64,000 nt of DNA from Rhodocollybia butyracea (Eukaryota; Basidiomycota; Agaricomycetes; Agaricales; Omphalotaceae). Positions within the stretch are counted from its first letter, which is position 1. Each line of letters starts with the position of its first letter. A program made the position numbers and the translations under genes. The DNA lies in assembly GCA_015501585.1 (NCBI GenBank), contig JADNRY010000009.1, positions 62,001-126,000 of the forward strand. Reading direction: 5' to 3'. Below are positions 16,268 to 28,199 of this stretch, piece by piece. Below the pieces are notes generated by a model. It was not told the origin of the DNA. It saw only the letters and a program-made list of their open reading frames with translations, and searched no databases.

Positions 16268-17103
16268 TTACGGGTGATGAGAAAGACGTTTCCGGGGAGA
16301 GCAGTCAGAAGCCTCAGAGTTTTCTCTGAAGGTCATTTGGTGAATGACGTCGACACGGAGAGAATGACACGGCACTTGACGGCACTTGAAGCCGAAATTG
16401 TAATTATCGTCCCAATGCAAAAAATAAGCGCTCGTTCCAAAACACAATCCAGAACACGTCTAACCTTTCAACCGGCCAACAAGTCTCCGTTGTCCAAAAA
16501 CAATCTACAACCTCTCTCAGCGTCAGACCTACTTGCACTGGACCTGCCACTTTTGGGCAAAACAGACTCAGCTCCAACAAGATCTCGAGCTCAAGCTCCA
16601 GCCGACCGGTTTCAACACTGTAATGGAACCAATTAAACTTAAAACTCTACGCCTCACGGAGTGGTTCACTTTCGTTGTGCACTAATGCTGTTCGCGTTTG
16701 ACACACAGGCGCCAGCCTGAGATTTCTTGTAACCCCGTTTGTAGTACTTGATTAGCACTTTCTCAAGCTGGACGGTGCCTACTTAGATGAAATCAAACAT
16801 AAATTCCACGTCAGTTGTGCTTCTTATCTACTTATCTCCTTTTTTCTGCAGCTGGACTCGAGTATGAAGTCAAACTCCTTATTGCAGGTCAATATGTCTA
16901 TACGGGTGAGCATCATATGCTTCCATATCTCTATATACTTTCCTATCCCTATCTCTATATGCTTTCCTATCTCTATACATTTACGATAACTCACCTTGAC
17001 AATCCTGTAAAAAAAATCTCACCATTCTCATGTCCGGGTTTATTTATGTACAACAAAAACCTGGAATAACTCCAGGATACTTCCCTCTTTCTTTTTCCTA
17101 GCA
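16268..17103. other. Divergent promoter region between deacetylase and permease
   Basis: An 836-bp gap between genes that start in opposite directions, so it should carry both promoters. A pyrimidine-rich imperfect repeat lies at 16916-16979 (listed separately). A plus-strand frame at 16097-16636 overlaps deacetylase exon 1 and is of unlikely composition for a protein. Confidence 0.5.
16916..16979. repeat. Imperfect repeat of a TTCCTATCTCTATATGC-type unit
   Basis: Three to four imperfect copies of a pyrimidine-rich unit (tatctctata / ttcctatcyc) occur in a row about 125 bp upstream of the permease ATG. This could be a pyrimidine-rich promoter tract or simple slippage DNA. Confidence 0.55.
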
Positions 17104-19335
17104 ATGCAGAGTGGCAATGAGGTCAAGAAATTCAAAGACGCGTCGGGAAACATTGACAGCATCTCTCTCAAGCACGCGGACGACATCCTCCTTGCGAAAC
17201 TTGGCTACAAAAGCGAGTTTAAGCGCGAATTCTCGGTGAGCTCAAGGCTTGATTACGATCAATTTACAAAAATATTCAGGGTACTACTAGCTAATCGAGA
17301 CGGTAGCATTTGCATTCTCAATAATGGGAGTCATTGCTTCTGTATCATCCACGTTATCGTTTGGTTTGGAAAGTGGTCCGTGGATGAAGATTTCCTCATT
17401 CCCTTATCAAGTGCTTGACATGAAATTTCAGGTGGACATGTCGGTTTGTAGCTGCAGATTTTTCTCCCTCAAGCGCTTCACATGAGATTTCAGGAATGGT
17501 CTTCGGCTGGCTCATCCCCAGTCTTTTTGTTCTGACAGTCGCGCTTTCGATGGCGGAAATGACTTCTGCTATGCCGTGAGTTCACTTGTCGAGCGATATC
17601 ATTACATATATTAATGTTTCCGCCCACCTCGGTCCTTCATAGTACAAGTGCAGGGCTATATTACTTCGCAGCTAAATTGGCCCCTCCTGAATATTCCGCG
17701 CTCGCAAGTTGGATCACAGGTATTTAAATCTGGCTGCCCTTAGTCATTCATTCATCCTTGTCATCCAGGATGGGCTAATATCACTGGTCAAACTTCCCTT
17801 GTCTGCTCCATTGATTTCACGTGTGCCCAGATGATCACCACCGCTGTTTCTGTGGCATCCGATGGTGCAGTTGTGTTGTCTTCAGGAGCGACTTTTGGGA
17901 TTTTGCTTGCCATTCTGTTCGCGCACGGAGTTGTCTGTTCAGCCGCGACGAACATCCTCGCTCGTCTTAACCTCTTCTATGTGATAATAAACGGCGAGTG
18001 GATGCCATTCTAGGAAGTAATATACATACTGACTCTACTTGTACAGTTGGGACCACTGTTGCTGCCATTATTGCTCTACTCGTCGTTTCAGACAACAAAG
18101 TGTCGACCAAAGATGCATTTACATTATTCGAGAATAATACCGGATGGTCTAATAGTGAAATAGCTACTTTCAGTCTAATCCTTTGCTCATTATCAAATCC
18201 ATGTAGATGGTTGGGCATTTATACTCGCTTTTACTGCACCCATGTGGACCCTCACTGGGTGTTAGTCCTTTTTTTCGTAATGTAACACAAACTGATAGTT
18301 CATCCTCAGACGATTCCGCGGCCCACATTTCTGAGGAAGTAGCCGGAGCCGCTAGAGTGGCTCCGATTGCAATACTTGTTGGTGTTGGGGCTACTGCAGG
18401 CCTCGGATGGGTCCTCTTGATTGTTGTATCGTTCGTTACACCTTCAATCAGCAATCTTGTGTCGTCAGACCTTCCGTTACCTATGGGACAAGTGTTTCTG
18501 AATGTACTGGGCAAGAAAGGAATGCTAACGATATGGAGCTTGGTCATCGTGGTGCAGGTAGGTCCTTTGATTATTTTTTTAGGTGGGATTTAGAAATGCA
18601 GTAGTTTGTTACCGGGGCCGCGCAAGGGGTAGACGCATCTCGGGTAGTATTCGCCTTTTCCCGGTAGATTTATAGTTTATCAGTTGCTTCGACTGTGTTA
18701 ACAAATCTCTCACTCATTTGATAGAGACAACGCTCTACCGGGTTCTCGCTACTGGAAGCAAATAAACTCACATACGCAAACGCCAGTGAATGCAGTGTGG
18801 CTTGTGATGATTGTTTCGGGGATGTATGGGGTAGTCGGCTTTTCGGAGACTGCACTAAACTCCTTGGCTGGGTATGTATTCGCTGTTTTCTCGACGCTGC
18901 CAGCCAACTTTGACTATCTCCAGTGCTGCAGTGATTGGTCTCTATACATCGTACACTTTGCCTATCTTCCTGTCTGTCATTGGTGGCGGGAAGAAGATAA
19001 CACCTGGTCCATTTACCCTGGGACGGTTTTCTAAGCCTATAGGTTGGATTGCAGTGGTTTGGGTGTGCTTTATTATCGTTGTGCTGCTCTTTCCACCGGT
19101 ATCGAATGCTACAGGGTCTGACATGAGTACGTGGATCTTTGGTGTCTTCGTACATACTTTTAACTCGATTCTTACAGACTATGCCATTGTGATAATGGGT
19201 GGTGTTTTTCTTTTTGCGGCAGCTTGGTGGATGTTGTCGGCAAAGAAGTGGTTCCATGGTCCTATCAAAAACGTTGAGGGTGATAACCAGTCTGATGCTC
19301 AGTCTGATGAAGTAGAAGAAAAGAGTCGAGATTAA
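17104..19335 (+). CDS. Amino-acid/GABA-type permease (APC superfamily)
   Basis: A secondary transporter for amino acids, GABA or choline, similar to the fungal UGA4-like permease family, in the plasma or vacuolar membrane. The ATG at 17104 begins MQSGNEVKKF and is followed by ADDILLAKLGYKSEFKREFS, the usual cytosolic N-terminus. Spliced transmembrane blocks follow: LIETVAFAFSIMGVIASVSS, GMVFGWLIPSLFVLTVALSM, AEMTSAMPTSAGLYYFAAKL, PIAILVGVGATAGLGWVLLI, VNAVWLVMIVSGMYGVVGFS, GWIAVVWVCFIIVVLLFPPV and YAIVIMGGVFLFAAAWWML. The total fits about 530 residues and 12 membrane segments. The C-terminus is an acidic tail (SDAQSDEVEEKSRD). One exon is only 12 nt (17432-17443). The frame is intact. Substrate specificity is not determinable by eye. 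Confidence 0.93.
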
Positions 19336-20314
19336 ACTTAAAGGCGTTATTTTTTTTTACTGGTACACTGCTCTGTATCAACACGAGGCGAGTTTGATAA
19401 ATCACTACGCGGACGCAGGTGCTAGCGAGTCAGGATCCAAACTACTAGTCCTCGCTAACCTGATCGCGAGCAGATAATACCTAGCTTCATTGATGCCTCA
19501 TTTAAATTCTTCCTAAGTAGAAATAGGCGCTTATTTACCGATGAGCAGGGTATGTGGCTGTCTATAGCTGTGGCCCTCGCATTCAGACCAGAAGTGAAGT
19601 TGGCAGGGCCTCGAGGCTCGAAATTAACTGTCTTCCTTGTACCTTACATCAAATTATTTTCAAGTTCCAACCCATCATAGTATGACTTTGTATCTCCACT
19701 CAGGCTCTATAAAACCTCTTGACACCCCTTGAGTCGAGGTGGACAGGCATGGTGCTTCAATGGGCACCTAAGTGCAGCGTACGAGCCGCCTGCCTTACTA
19801 ATCTAACGCATTGACTTTACTGCCCGTTTCCTTCGGTGACTTACTTTCCGCTGAATGCCCACCTTAATGGTGGTTCCTCACTTTCCGAAAATCTGGACCA
19901 TGTCGTATGATAAGGTTTTCTCGTCTCTTATTCCCAAAACTTGTCATCTGTGGAGCATACTGCATAGCTTCAGTGGAGGTGTGCAGTATGAATAGCTACG
20001 TGCGCTAGTATAAATGAAAGATGCTGGAGTGCCAGAATGAAGAGGACAGATTGCAACCCGCAGACTAAAACAGACCGATAATAGCATAGGAAGACGATTA
20101 AGTTCTATCTCATGATCAAATCCAAATTCTAGCTGTCGACCGTGTCGGGACTCAGAAACCGGTGTTCGAACCATCCACCACACGCCGTAAAGCTCCTTAT
20201 CCGGCATCCGCAGAACCGGGACTTCATAAACAGCAGCATGCTCCATTAATCCTGCGTTTACAGCCCATCCCCTTCATTTTCAGACCCGCCTAACACTCCA
20301 ACAGCTCACACAAC
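19336..20314. other. Intergenic, no gene recognised
   Basis: About 980 bases between the permease stop and the 7TM gene start, both on the plus strand. It holds the putative promoter of the 7TM gene. A minus-strand frame at 19944-20246 has no recognisable domain. A tRNA B-box-like TGTTCGAACC near 20163 lacks the rest of a tRNA. Confidence 0.45.
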
Positions 20315-22070
20315 ATGGGGAATCTCACATTCACCTCCGATATGGAGACGATGTCGTGAATACTCTGTTTCCCGTTAACAAGCTGTGACTCTGACTGTTC
20401 TCCCTAATTACCAGCAACTTATCGTGGAGTGTGACCTCTGCTGTAGGATCCGGGCTCTGCTTTCTCGTCTTGCTCGTTATTGGTGCAGTATGGCTGCATC
20501 CCACCTCACGCCCATATCTCGATCGGGTTAGTTTTCGGATAGTGACGATAGTAGTCTTTGCGAAGTAGGAGCTTTTCATTGTCGGAACTTGCGCCTAGCT
20601 GATATCTTATTAATATTAGTATGATCTTTGCTATATCAAGTGCTGTAGGCGGTAGCGTGACACATCCCGGCTTTCTTTGCGGGTTTTCAATATTTGTTCT
20701 TCAGGTTCGTCCAGTATATCGGTCCGCCTCCTTACTTACATCGCTTATTTTTTTAGTTTACTTTACAATTCTCGAGCTTTCTCCTTTTCTGTATAGCCCT
20801 TAATCTTCAGTGCGTCCCACCCTAACTGATGATCTGAATATATCAAAGACATTCCGTCGAGCAGACTCGTCGTTCTTTACCACTTCAACGGCCAAAGAAT
20901 GGAAAAGTTTTACGTTATCGTCTCCTTTGTAATGTCAGCTTTTCTGGTAGTTCCAGCCTATGCTGCAAATCAATATGGATGGGACCCTCTGGAGAGGGAT
21001 TGCTGGTACAAGAATGATAACAAAATCCAGCGATTGGCTTGGCAGGTAAGGACATGATTTCATCTGTTTTGTTTTTGATTGATTTTGGGGTCATATTCCA
21101 GATATCAACCCAGGTGGCATGGACAGCTGTTACAGCTCTTGGGGAAATTGTGGCTTCTGTTTCAGTCATACTGTTCTTACTGAGGCATCAGGTGTGTTAC
21201 TAGTATTCGAAGCATGCGTTTAAGTCACCAATATGCAGTATCCGCACAGGCACGGACCAAGCGTGTCTTTGTCTCTACGCCAACCTCGAGCGCACCCCAA
21301 GTAATACACGCGAACAGTTATAGACGGATTATTCTACGCATCTGTGAGATCTATCACGTCGATCTGGATTCCCTATGCTTATAGTATACATCTTTCACCG
21401 CAGTTTTGTATCCGCTGGCATCTTGTTTTGTGAACCTTCTCAGCATATTTACAGTCCTTCACTCCACAATTTCGGACGGAATTCATAATCAAGCTGTGAG
21501 TTTGCTGGTGGTCTTTTCAATGCGGTCTGTACTAATCAACTCCCAATTCAGGATTATAATATCCTGCTCTTGAGTAAGTTGACAGAGATGACGTGAAGAA
21601 AATCTCATTGAACTACGTTCTCAGGTGATTTCCTCTATGGCGGTCGCGCAATTGTATACGCCTTTTTAGTGGCCTCGGATCCTGTAAGTGTGGAAACAAA
21701 TACGTGCTTTTAGGAGACTGATTCTCTTCAGGCCTTGGTTCGCGGCGTAAAGGCTCTCTATCATGCGCTTCGTGGTAATGATCCCGACTTATCCACCGGA
21801 AAGTCTTCCACATTGGATGGCGTTGTTGTTCGCATTGAACTCACGACAATACGGGACTGTCTAGAGGATGGACAACCCCAGGAGATGGAGGTAGACACAT
21901 CCAAAACCAAGCCGCCCTCTGGAGGGGTAATTTCCGAGTCATCTTCAAGTTCATTTGCGTTCGAACGCGAGGACAGAAACAATTCTAGGGTCCTCCCTAC
22001 CTTGGATGTACGAAGGCAAGAAGAAACCCGCAGGCAGGAGGAGGCTGCCGCTTTCAACAGGCAGCTCTGA
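20315..22070 (+). CDS. 7TM receptor-like membrane protein (fungal GPCR-like)
   Basis: Predicted seven-transmembrane protein resembling the Agaricomycete receptor-like family with a DRVSFR motif after the first helix. The ATG at 20315 gives MGNLTFTSDMETMS, a short extracellular N-terminus with an N-L-T glycosylation site. Spliced helices read VGSGLCFLVLLVIGAVWL, DRVSFRIVTIVVFANMIFAI, FSSFLLFCIALNLQ, FYVIVSFVMSAFLVVPAY, AVTALGEIVASVSVILFLL, LASCFVNLLSIFTVL and LYGGRAIVYAFLVASDPALV. A short exon of about 22 nt encodes DYNILLL. The cytosolic tail of about 110 residues ends in RRQEETRRQEE repeats, possibly a coiled coil. Cysteines before helix 2 and in YGWDPLERDCWY may form the usual disulfide. 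A signalling role is inference. Confidence 0.75.
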
Positions 22071-22556
22071 ATATGGACAATTAAACCTTGTATGTATGTA
22101 TGTAAGGTATGTATATAGTAATACGTTAGTTTCATGATAAAACACTTTAATATCCATCGCTTTGGCTGCTCCTCGACCCCCTTATTGTTGAGATCGATCG
22201 GCTTCGATCGGCGGAAACAAATAATCCGGTAAAGTAATTACAAATATCAACTACCTCCGGACCGAACCGCCGAAAAAAATGTTGATGCCTCATTGAGCGT
22301 TGATCACAGGTGGAGACTTGTTCTATCACCACCATCTTTAGAGCTCCCCAGTCCCATATTGTGGCTCAGGACCTCGTCGACGAGTGCAGCGAGCACCAAG
22401 ACAGTCCTATGCTTATGATACCTGGTATTTCAGTATACCCAGGCTCAGATTTTCTGGCTCAAGTTGTTGTATAGTTTTTGTCTACATAATTATAATTGGT
22501 GCGTCAAGCTAATTGGCTTTGATCTTATCCTGAAAGAAACCTGTATCATCAGGTTC
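22071..22556. other. Intergenic with short TGTA microsatellite
   Basis: 3' flank of the 7TM gene and 5' flank of the serine-rich protein gene. A TGTA-type microsatellite lies just after the 7TM stop (about 22089-22110). An in-frame extension of the next gene reaches back to 22464 but reads as low-quality sequence; the ATG at 22557 is preferred. Confidence 0.45.
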
Positions 22557-24494
22557 ATGTCCCTTTCTGATCGCGCGCACGTCCTCAGCGTAGGGTCTGC
22601 AGCTTCTTTTTTTTATGGTGATGATTTCGCAACAAATCCTGACTCTGGAAGAATCTTAACGAAAAATGACGAACAATATGAGCTTATGGAACCTTATCCA
22701 TCACCCCCGTACACCGACAGCAACGCCACTCGACGTATTCCGCTTCCTGGTTCTCTATCTGCCCACTCGGATGACATCGACACCAGTCAGATAGGCGGTG
22801 TTCTTGACTCACCTGTCGTCTTTCAGCGCGCGCACTCTCCTCCGTTGTCACCTCCGCCTACCCTACCGACATTGACAACGGAATTACCGTTTGGTGATGA
22901 TCAAACAAGTACATTGATTTCTGCTCCGCTGGCTTTGGAACGCCACATGGAGGTTATCCACAGTTATAACCTGGCCCTTTCTCTCCAGACCATTCCATTG
23001 GGGCAGGAATCGCACTTACTGTCACCATTATCTCCAGAGTTCATTGCGAACCCACACGATGCTTACGATGACGAAGCCAACGCAGTGGCGCAATCCACTG
23101 CACCTTTCGACTTGGGGCCTTTGGGAACATTGCTCCTCGAAGAAGACGAGTCACCTATATCTCCTTCTAGTATGTTCGAAGAAGATAAGTGTCCATGGAC
23201 GCCACACTCTTTATACTCTACCTTGGGATATATTGATGTTGGACAAGAATTTCTTTCTCATAACCATCAAGACCAACGTCACCTTCAGTCTTTGTGTGAA
23301 TATAGCATGGACCATTTTCTGCCTGGCATCGTTTCTGAGCAACTCGGGGATTTCCCTTACCCGAGTTCACCGTTAATAGCTCATCGGGAGCTCGATCTCG
23401 ATGGCTATTCCAGCTATTTTGACCATTATGGTGATTATGGTGGCGCACCTGGTTCTCAGTCCCCTTGCGTGAGAACTCTTGACCTTCAGGAGGACAACGA
23501 CGAAGCGGAATTAGGTTTATCGCTGGCTTCATTTCCAGCACCTGGTGTGAACATATCTCCCATGCCGCCGCCAACAGCCTCGTCTTTGTTCTCATCGGAA
23601 TGCGACTGGGACCCCTCGTCTTCCACTTTGGACGCTACCACCGACTCTACCATCGCCGTTAGTGCTCCCGGCTCTAGCCTTCTACTACTTGATGTGGACT
23701 TCGAATATAATGAACATGCTCCCATGTCACTACCATCTCCTTCATCATCCTCCATCTCCTCCTCTCCCGATATATTATTAGAGTCCCTCGATTCTCGGAT
23801 ATTCAACCTCGGAGAAGCAGATCTCGGTCCTGAATACGTTACTCTCATGTCTCATCCAGAATTGCAGGACGATCTGCGTGCACTTCTTGCTCTACGTCGG
23901 CAAGCACAGGTGGCAGAGAAGGCTGCTAAATGTCGAGAGCACGAGCTCGAGATGAGCATGTCCCTGCAGGAACAAGAGCGTAGGAACATAAGCCCTGATG
24001 TTAAGATCACCGTACCGCAGATGCAAGAGAAATTTGATGTTCGGTCGTCACGAAAGCGGCAGAAGGAGCGGTGCAGGGAGATCGGGGCGCTGGTATCCTT
24101 AACATTGTTTGGAGAGTCGAAGCCCATAACTGAAAAATCCTCGTCCCAACAAAACTCTTCTCACATGAACTCATCGGAGGCTTCGACTAAACTCTCGAAG
24201 AAAGTATCAAAGAAGAAAAGATCGATTACGAGTATGGCTCAGCTTGTAGCCAGGATGGTTCTCAGAAGGCGAGATGCTTCAACTGAACGATTTACGTCCA
24301 GGCAAATTGGTAGTGTTCACCATGGATTGTGCTCTCCGCCTGGCGGGTCGAGACCCTATACTCGGTCCCCACTTTGGCAATGCGTGACCGTTGATGATCA
24401 GGCGGATGACCTGGAGGATGATGACGATGATAGCCTCGGACTTGGTGCTGGGCTAAACTTGAAGGGATTCGGTGATTTTCAGAGTGGCCAATGA
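22557..24494 (+). CDS. Large Ser/Pro/acid-rich protein with basic coiled-coil C-terminal part, unrecognised
   Basis: A single uninterrupted frame of 645 codons from the ATG at 22557 (31 codons more if translation began at 22464). I do not recognise the family. Residues 1 to about 430 are rich in Ser, Pro, Asp and Glu with repeated SPPL / PSSSS / SPLSPE patches, suggesting a disordered, phosphorylated region. From about residue 435 a charged helical stretch begins (PELQDDLRALLALRRQAQ, then CREHELEMSMSLQEQERR), followed by KRQKERCREIGALVSLTLFG and a lysine-rich patch SKKVSKKKRSITSMAQLVAR that could be a nuclear localisation signal. The end is acidic (DDLEDDDDDSLGLG). Absence of introns over 1.9 kb is unusual for this neighbourhood. 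It could be a regulatory or scaffold protein; no function is assigned. Confidence 0.75.
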   Translation: MSLSDRAHVLSVGSAASFFYGDDFATNPDSGRILTKNDEQYELMEPYPSPPYTDSNATRRIPLPGSLSAHSDDIDTSQIGGVLDSPVVFQRAHSPPLSPPPTLPTLTTELPFGDDQTSTLISAPLALERHMEVIHSYNLALSLQTIPLGQESHLLSPLSPEFIANPHDAYDDEANAVAQSTAPFDLGPLGTLLLEEDESPISPSSMFEEDKCPWTPHSLYSTLGYIDVGQEFLSHNHQDQRHLQSLCEYSMDHFLPGIVSEQLGDFPYPSSPLIAHRELDLDGYSSYFDHYGDYGGAPGSQSPCVRTLDLQEDNDEAELGLSLASFPAPGVNISPMPPPTASSLFSSECDWDPSSSTLDATTDSTIAVSAPGSSLLLLDVDFEYNEHAPMSLPSPSSSSISSSPDILLESLDSRIFNLGEADLGPEYVTLMSHPELQDDLRALLALRRQAQVAEKAAKCREHELEMSMSLQEQERRNISPDVKITVPQMQEKFDVRSSRKRQKERCREIGALVSLTLFGESKPITEKSSSQQNSSHMNSSEASTKLSKKVSKKKRSITSMAQLVARMVLRRRDASTERFTSRQIGSVHHGLCSPPGGSRPYTRSPLWQCVTVDDQADDLEDDDDDSLGLGAGLNLKGFGDFQSGQ

Positions 24495-25568
24495 CAGTTG
24501 ATGCGATCTGTAGGGAGAGTATGTGTCGGGAGTAAGGGATTAAGCTGTAGTCAAAGCTGGAGCTTGACTGCCTGCCTGATCTCTTTCGTGCGCTCTGGAG
24601 TTTGTTTGCTTTCTCCTCTGTATATGTGTATACTGAAAATCTAGACTTCAGCTCCGTATGTATCCTTGTTGACTTGCTTTTGATTCTCGTTTTTGGTCCT
24701 CCAGTTTCTAATTCATAGGTTCCTTTCAACGTCTTGACGTTGACCTGTACTGCTGTAGTCCCTTTGTTACTGCATCCATCTATCCGTGGCTACCGTTTTC
24801 TGCTCTTCTCCCATCGGCATGCTTCTATTTTTTCCTGCTTAGTTTGTTTCCGAAAAGTCTTTCCTAAAGGCAGACTCTTCTCGTTTATATCGCCGGTTTT
24901 GCATCTAGTTTTCTCATGACCTTTCTCCCACCCCAATACGATCTACAAATTTATCTTTGTACGCTATCTGGCGCAATCTACATACTGCTAAAAAAAACAC
25001 TGCCTTGACAATTGTCTAGAGCTTTTAATGCATATATAGAGTAGTACTGGCTTGATGGCCAGTTGGTTCTCAGGGTGTACATTGATACATGCTTGGGTGG
25101 TCGTGATTCAACGCATACCATTTGTCCCCTTCGAGTGTTCCGATAAACATGGACCGGGGAACCAGCTCAATATACCTTTTTTACTTCCCGGACGTCTCCG
25201 CAAGCGATCCAGGTAGGTAGATCTGAGGTAGTCCCCGTCAAGGGATCGAAGGGTTTAAGTGAGAAATTCAATCCAGAACTGTGACTCACTGTCAATAGAA
25301 TCACTCGCCGCGCAAACGCTTGCTCCCTTGGATCGGAGTCAGGACAGAGTCCTAATTACGCGCTCAGGCTGTCTGGGTTCTCAACCTCATGCAGAGCGTA
25401 TGCCTCGCAAAATAAGGACAGTATGTTTTATTCAACTCAACACAGTGTGAAAGTATAACTTTCTTATCTCTCTATTTTGACTAAGTAGTGATCTAGCTGT
25501 CCTAACTGATTCTTTGATACAAGATTTATATCTGATTCTGTAAAATTCAAGAACCATTTACTAGATCG
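24495..25568. other. Intergenic between convergent genes
   Basis: About 1.07 kb between the stop of the plus-strand Ser-rich gene and the stop of the minus-strand ABC gene. A pyrimidine-rich stretch (24600-24930) probably belongs to the 3' untranslated region of the Ser-rich gene. Frames at 24734-24919 and 25259-25450 have no recognisable domain. Confidence 0.45.
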
Positions 25569-28199
25569 TCATTGAAATGCCTCGGCTTGGGTTTTGTACA
25601 TCTTGTGATACTCGCCCTCTTTGCGCATAAGCTCTTCGTGGGTTCCACATTCGGCCACCTTACCATCTTTCATGCACCTAACTCAGAAGTCACAACCAAC
25701 GCAAAAAAAAGGATGGTAGACAACCACTTACAATATTTTGTCCGCATATTTCGTTAAATGTCCAAACCTATGTGTGACAAAGACCATGGTTTTTCCTGCC
25801 CTAGCTTCCCTTAAGTTGTTGAAAAGCTTTAATTCACCTTCAGGGTCAAGAGCAGAGCTTGGCTCATCAACGGCCACAAACTTAATTTTCTTGGATTTGA
25901 ACCGCATGAAGGTCCGAGAGCTAGATAAATAGATAAATGAGTGGATCTATTACGAAGGCTACCACTTACGCTACAAGGCGCTGTCGTTCACCACCTATAT
26001 TTGATGGAGTAAGCAAATAATGGACAGTGATATGGAACGGAGAAGGCAAACACACCGGATACTTCCACACTTTTTTTGAGCTTCTTGTACACTGTGTCCA
26101 GTTCTGTGTTTTCGTCGACATTGACACGATATTGGAGACCAGAATGATCCAAAACAGTCTCCAAGCCTTTATCTAATTTCCCCAAAACCTCAGAAGCCCT
26201 CCCATTTCCGCTGCCTCCGAAATGAAGTCCATGTTCATCATGCCTTCGGCATATCCAAGGCCAATATTCTCTTCAAGTGATAGAGGGAATAACAAGTGGT
26301 CCTGTGATAATGTAGCGATTGTTTGTCGTAAATCTGCTATCTTGTAGCGGCGAATATCTTCTCCGTCAACAAGTACACTCCCCCCGTTGACATCGTAGAG
26401 ACGAGTCAGAAGCTTTACAAAAGTCGACTTGCCGCTTCCATTTGATCCTACAACAACACAAAGTTCCCCAGGATTGATTTTGAATGATACGTCATCCAGG
26501 ACTTTCGCATTTTCTTTGGTTCCAGGATACGAGAAGGTGACATTTCTACATCATAATCATTAACACATCGACTATACCCATAGCAGGACGAAAGGACGTA
26601 CCGTAGCTCGAGCGCCATACCTTTTTCAGATTCTTTCTCGATGGATATGGAATATCACCGTCATTGATCACTTGGACAGTCTTCTCCAAATCGTAAAGTT
26701 GCTGTACACGAGTTAATGTTTTGACGGAGAACGTCTGCCTGGTTGAAAATATCCCAAAACAGCCAACGCAAAAGAACAGCTGATTGTTGGAGTGATGCAA
26801 TAGTTGATAAACTCATCGCAGCAGGCTTGAAAAGAGCAACAGCAGCGTAATACATCTAAAAAGCTGATCAGTACACCAGTTTTTTCAAGTCAATCCTACC
26901 AACCAATGGAAGGTCTCCCGCAATACTGGCAATTAGATTTGTAGTAGGACCACGTTGTTCCCAATACTGCGACCCAGGCCAATCCGTAGATATTTCTCCG
27001 AGACCTTCTCGAGCCTTTCGGAATTCTTGGAATCATAAGTCAAAAGGTAGATAGCAGCGACTCGTGGCGGAGGAACACACCAGATATGATGTACTGTACC
27101 AAGTCGCCACTCAATATATCCAACCTATACTCTTTTTCCTCGAGACGGAGTAAGGCTTTCATTCTGAGATAGTCGGTATTAGTGGTCTCCGCAATATGTG
27201 CTGTATGTACGTCTTTAACAAGTAAAGCTGGATAGTGTGAGAATGAGAGTGCTCACGAATTGACCACAGATCTTGTTGAAAGAACCTTACCAGAGGCTTT
27301 CCAATACATAGTATGGCGAATATCATTCCATGGTTTCCAGACCGAACAGTGTGGGAAATCAAACCAAGCTGACTGACTACAGCGAATAGCTTTGTGCATA
27401 ATCCCAGAAGGGCCATGAAAGCTGACCACGGTGACCCAGAAGAAACGTGATGGTCACTTTTATCTAGGGAAAGACTGTGAGCATAGCGATTCCAACCGGT
27501 ATGTACTTCGTGTCCAACCTGAAAGTGAAGGAAGGTCCATCTTAAGTCTCACTGTAAATCATCTGTATCAGTGTCTGCTACCGGACATGAATGAAAACAG
27601 CCAACCCGACAGCAAAAAATCGTCGTAGTGATGTACGACCCGACTTTTAGCTCGAGGTTCCACGCCCTTACTAGTAAAGTGATCATTAAGTACTATACGT
27701 GACGACCCGAAAACATATACGGACCTCCAATGATAGACCAGAGAAGAGCATACCCCAAATAATATCCTGGCCAGGACGGCCATAACCATGACTTTAGCAT
27801 CTACCCCATCCTTCGAAACGATACCTATCTCAATCTGGAACCAATGTCGTTGAGGGGCAGTTCGAGCGAAAAATGAAGTACGATCACATACAATTTTCAG
27901 AAGGCGAGTCTCCAATGCCAGAGACATAACTCCTCAAGTGAGTCCCAGATCTTGGCGAGGGCCACCAAAAAGACCAAATTAGGAACAATATTAAGAACTT
28001 CGCCAACGAGTCGCTTCACCACCGTAATACTTTTACGCCACGATTCTAGAGTCCCAGAGAGGTCAAGTGCAAACAACCGCGAATTCTGTCTTGCAATCCA
28101 GACACGGTAAACCCCCAGCTGTAGAGTTTCGATTTTAGTTTGGCCAGCATTCTTTACTGGCTGTTTATCGACGCCACTGGTGGGATCAGGGGAACCCAT
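25569..28199 (-). pseudogene. ABC transporter (membrane domain plus nucleotide-binding domain) with four frame breaks
   Basis: An ABC half-transporter-like gene from the ATG at 28199 to a TGA at 25569-25571. The nucleotide-binding domain has Walker A VVVGSNGSGKSTFVKLL, a Q-loop region ATLSQDHLLFPLSLEENIG, signature SVEVSGGERQRLVA, Walker B KFVAVDEPSSALDP and H-loop FVTHRFGH. Membrane-domain exons include RAKSRVVHHYDDFLLSGWL and AFMALLGLCTKLFAVVSQLG. Splice sites are well preserved. The frame is lost at four places: near 27930-27936 (SLEE versus VMSLALETRLLK, minus one base), 26711-26722 (plus one, before TRVQQLYDLEKT), 26621-26626 (A run, minus one, before MALELR) and 26196-26203 (G run, minus one, before ASEVLGKLDKG). 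All conserved motifs survive, so decay is very recent or the breaks are run-length sequencing errors. Substrate unknown. Confidence 0.82.

Noticed and set aside
16097..16636. 179-codon plus-strand frame overlapping the deacetylase start
   Set aside because: It is antisense to a well-supported first exon, has no domain and no conserved-looking blocks.
20155..20180. TGTTCGAACC resembling a tRNA B-box
   Set aside because: No A-box at the correct distance and no foldable cloverleaf around it.
24292..24729. 145-codon minus-strand frame
   Set aside because: Antisense to the end of the Ser-rich protein gene; composition fits a shadow frame.
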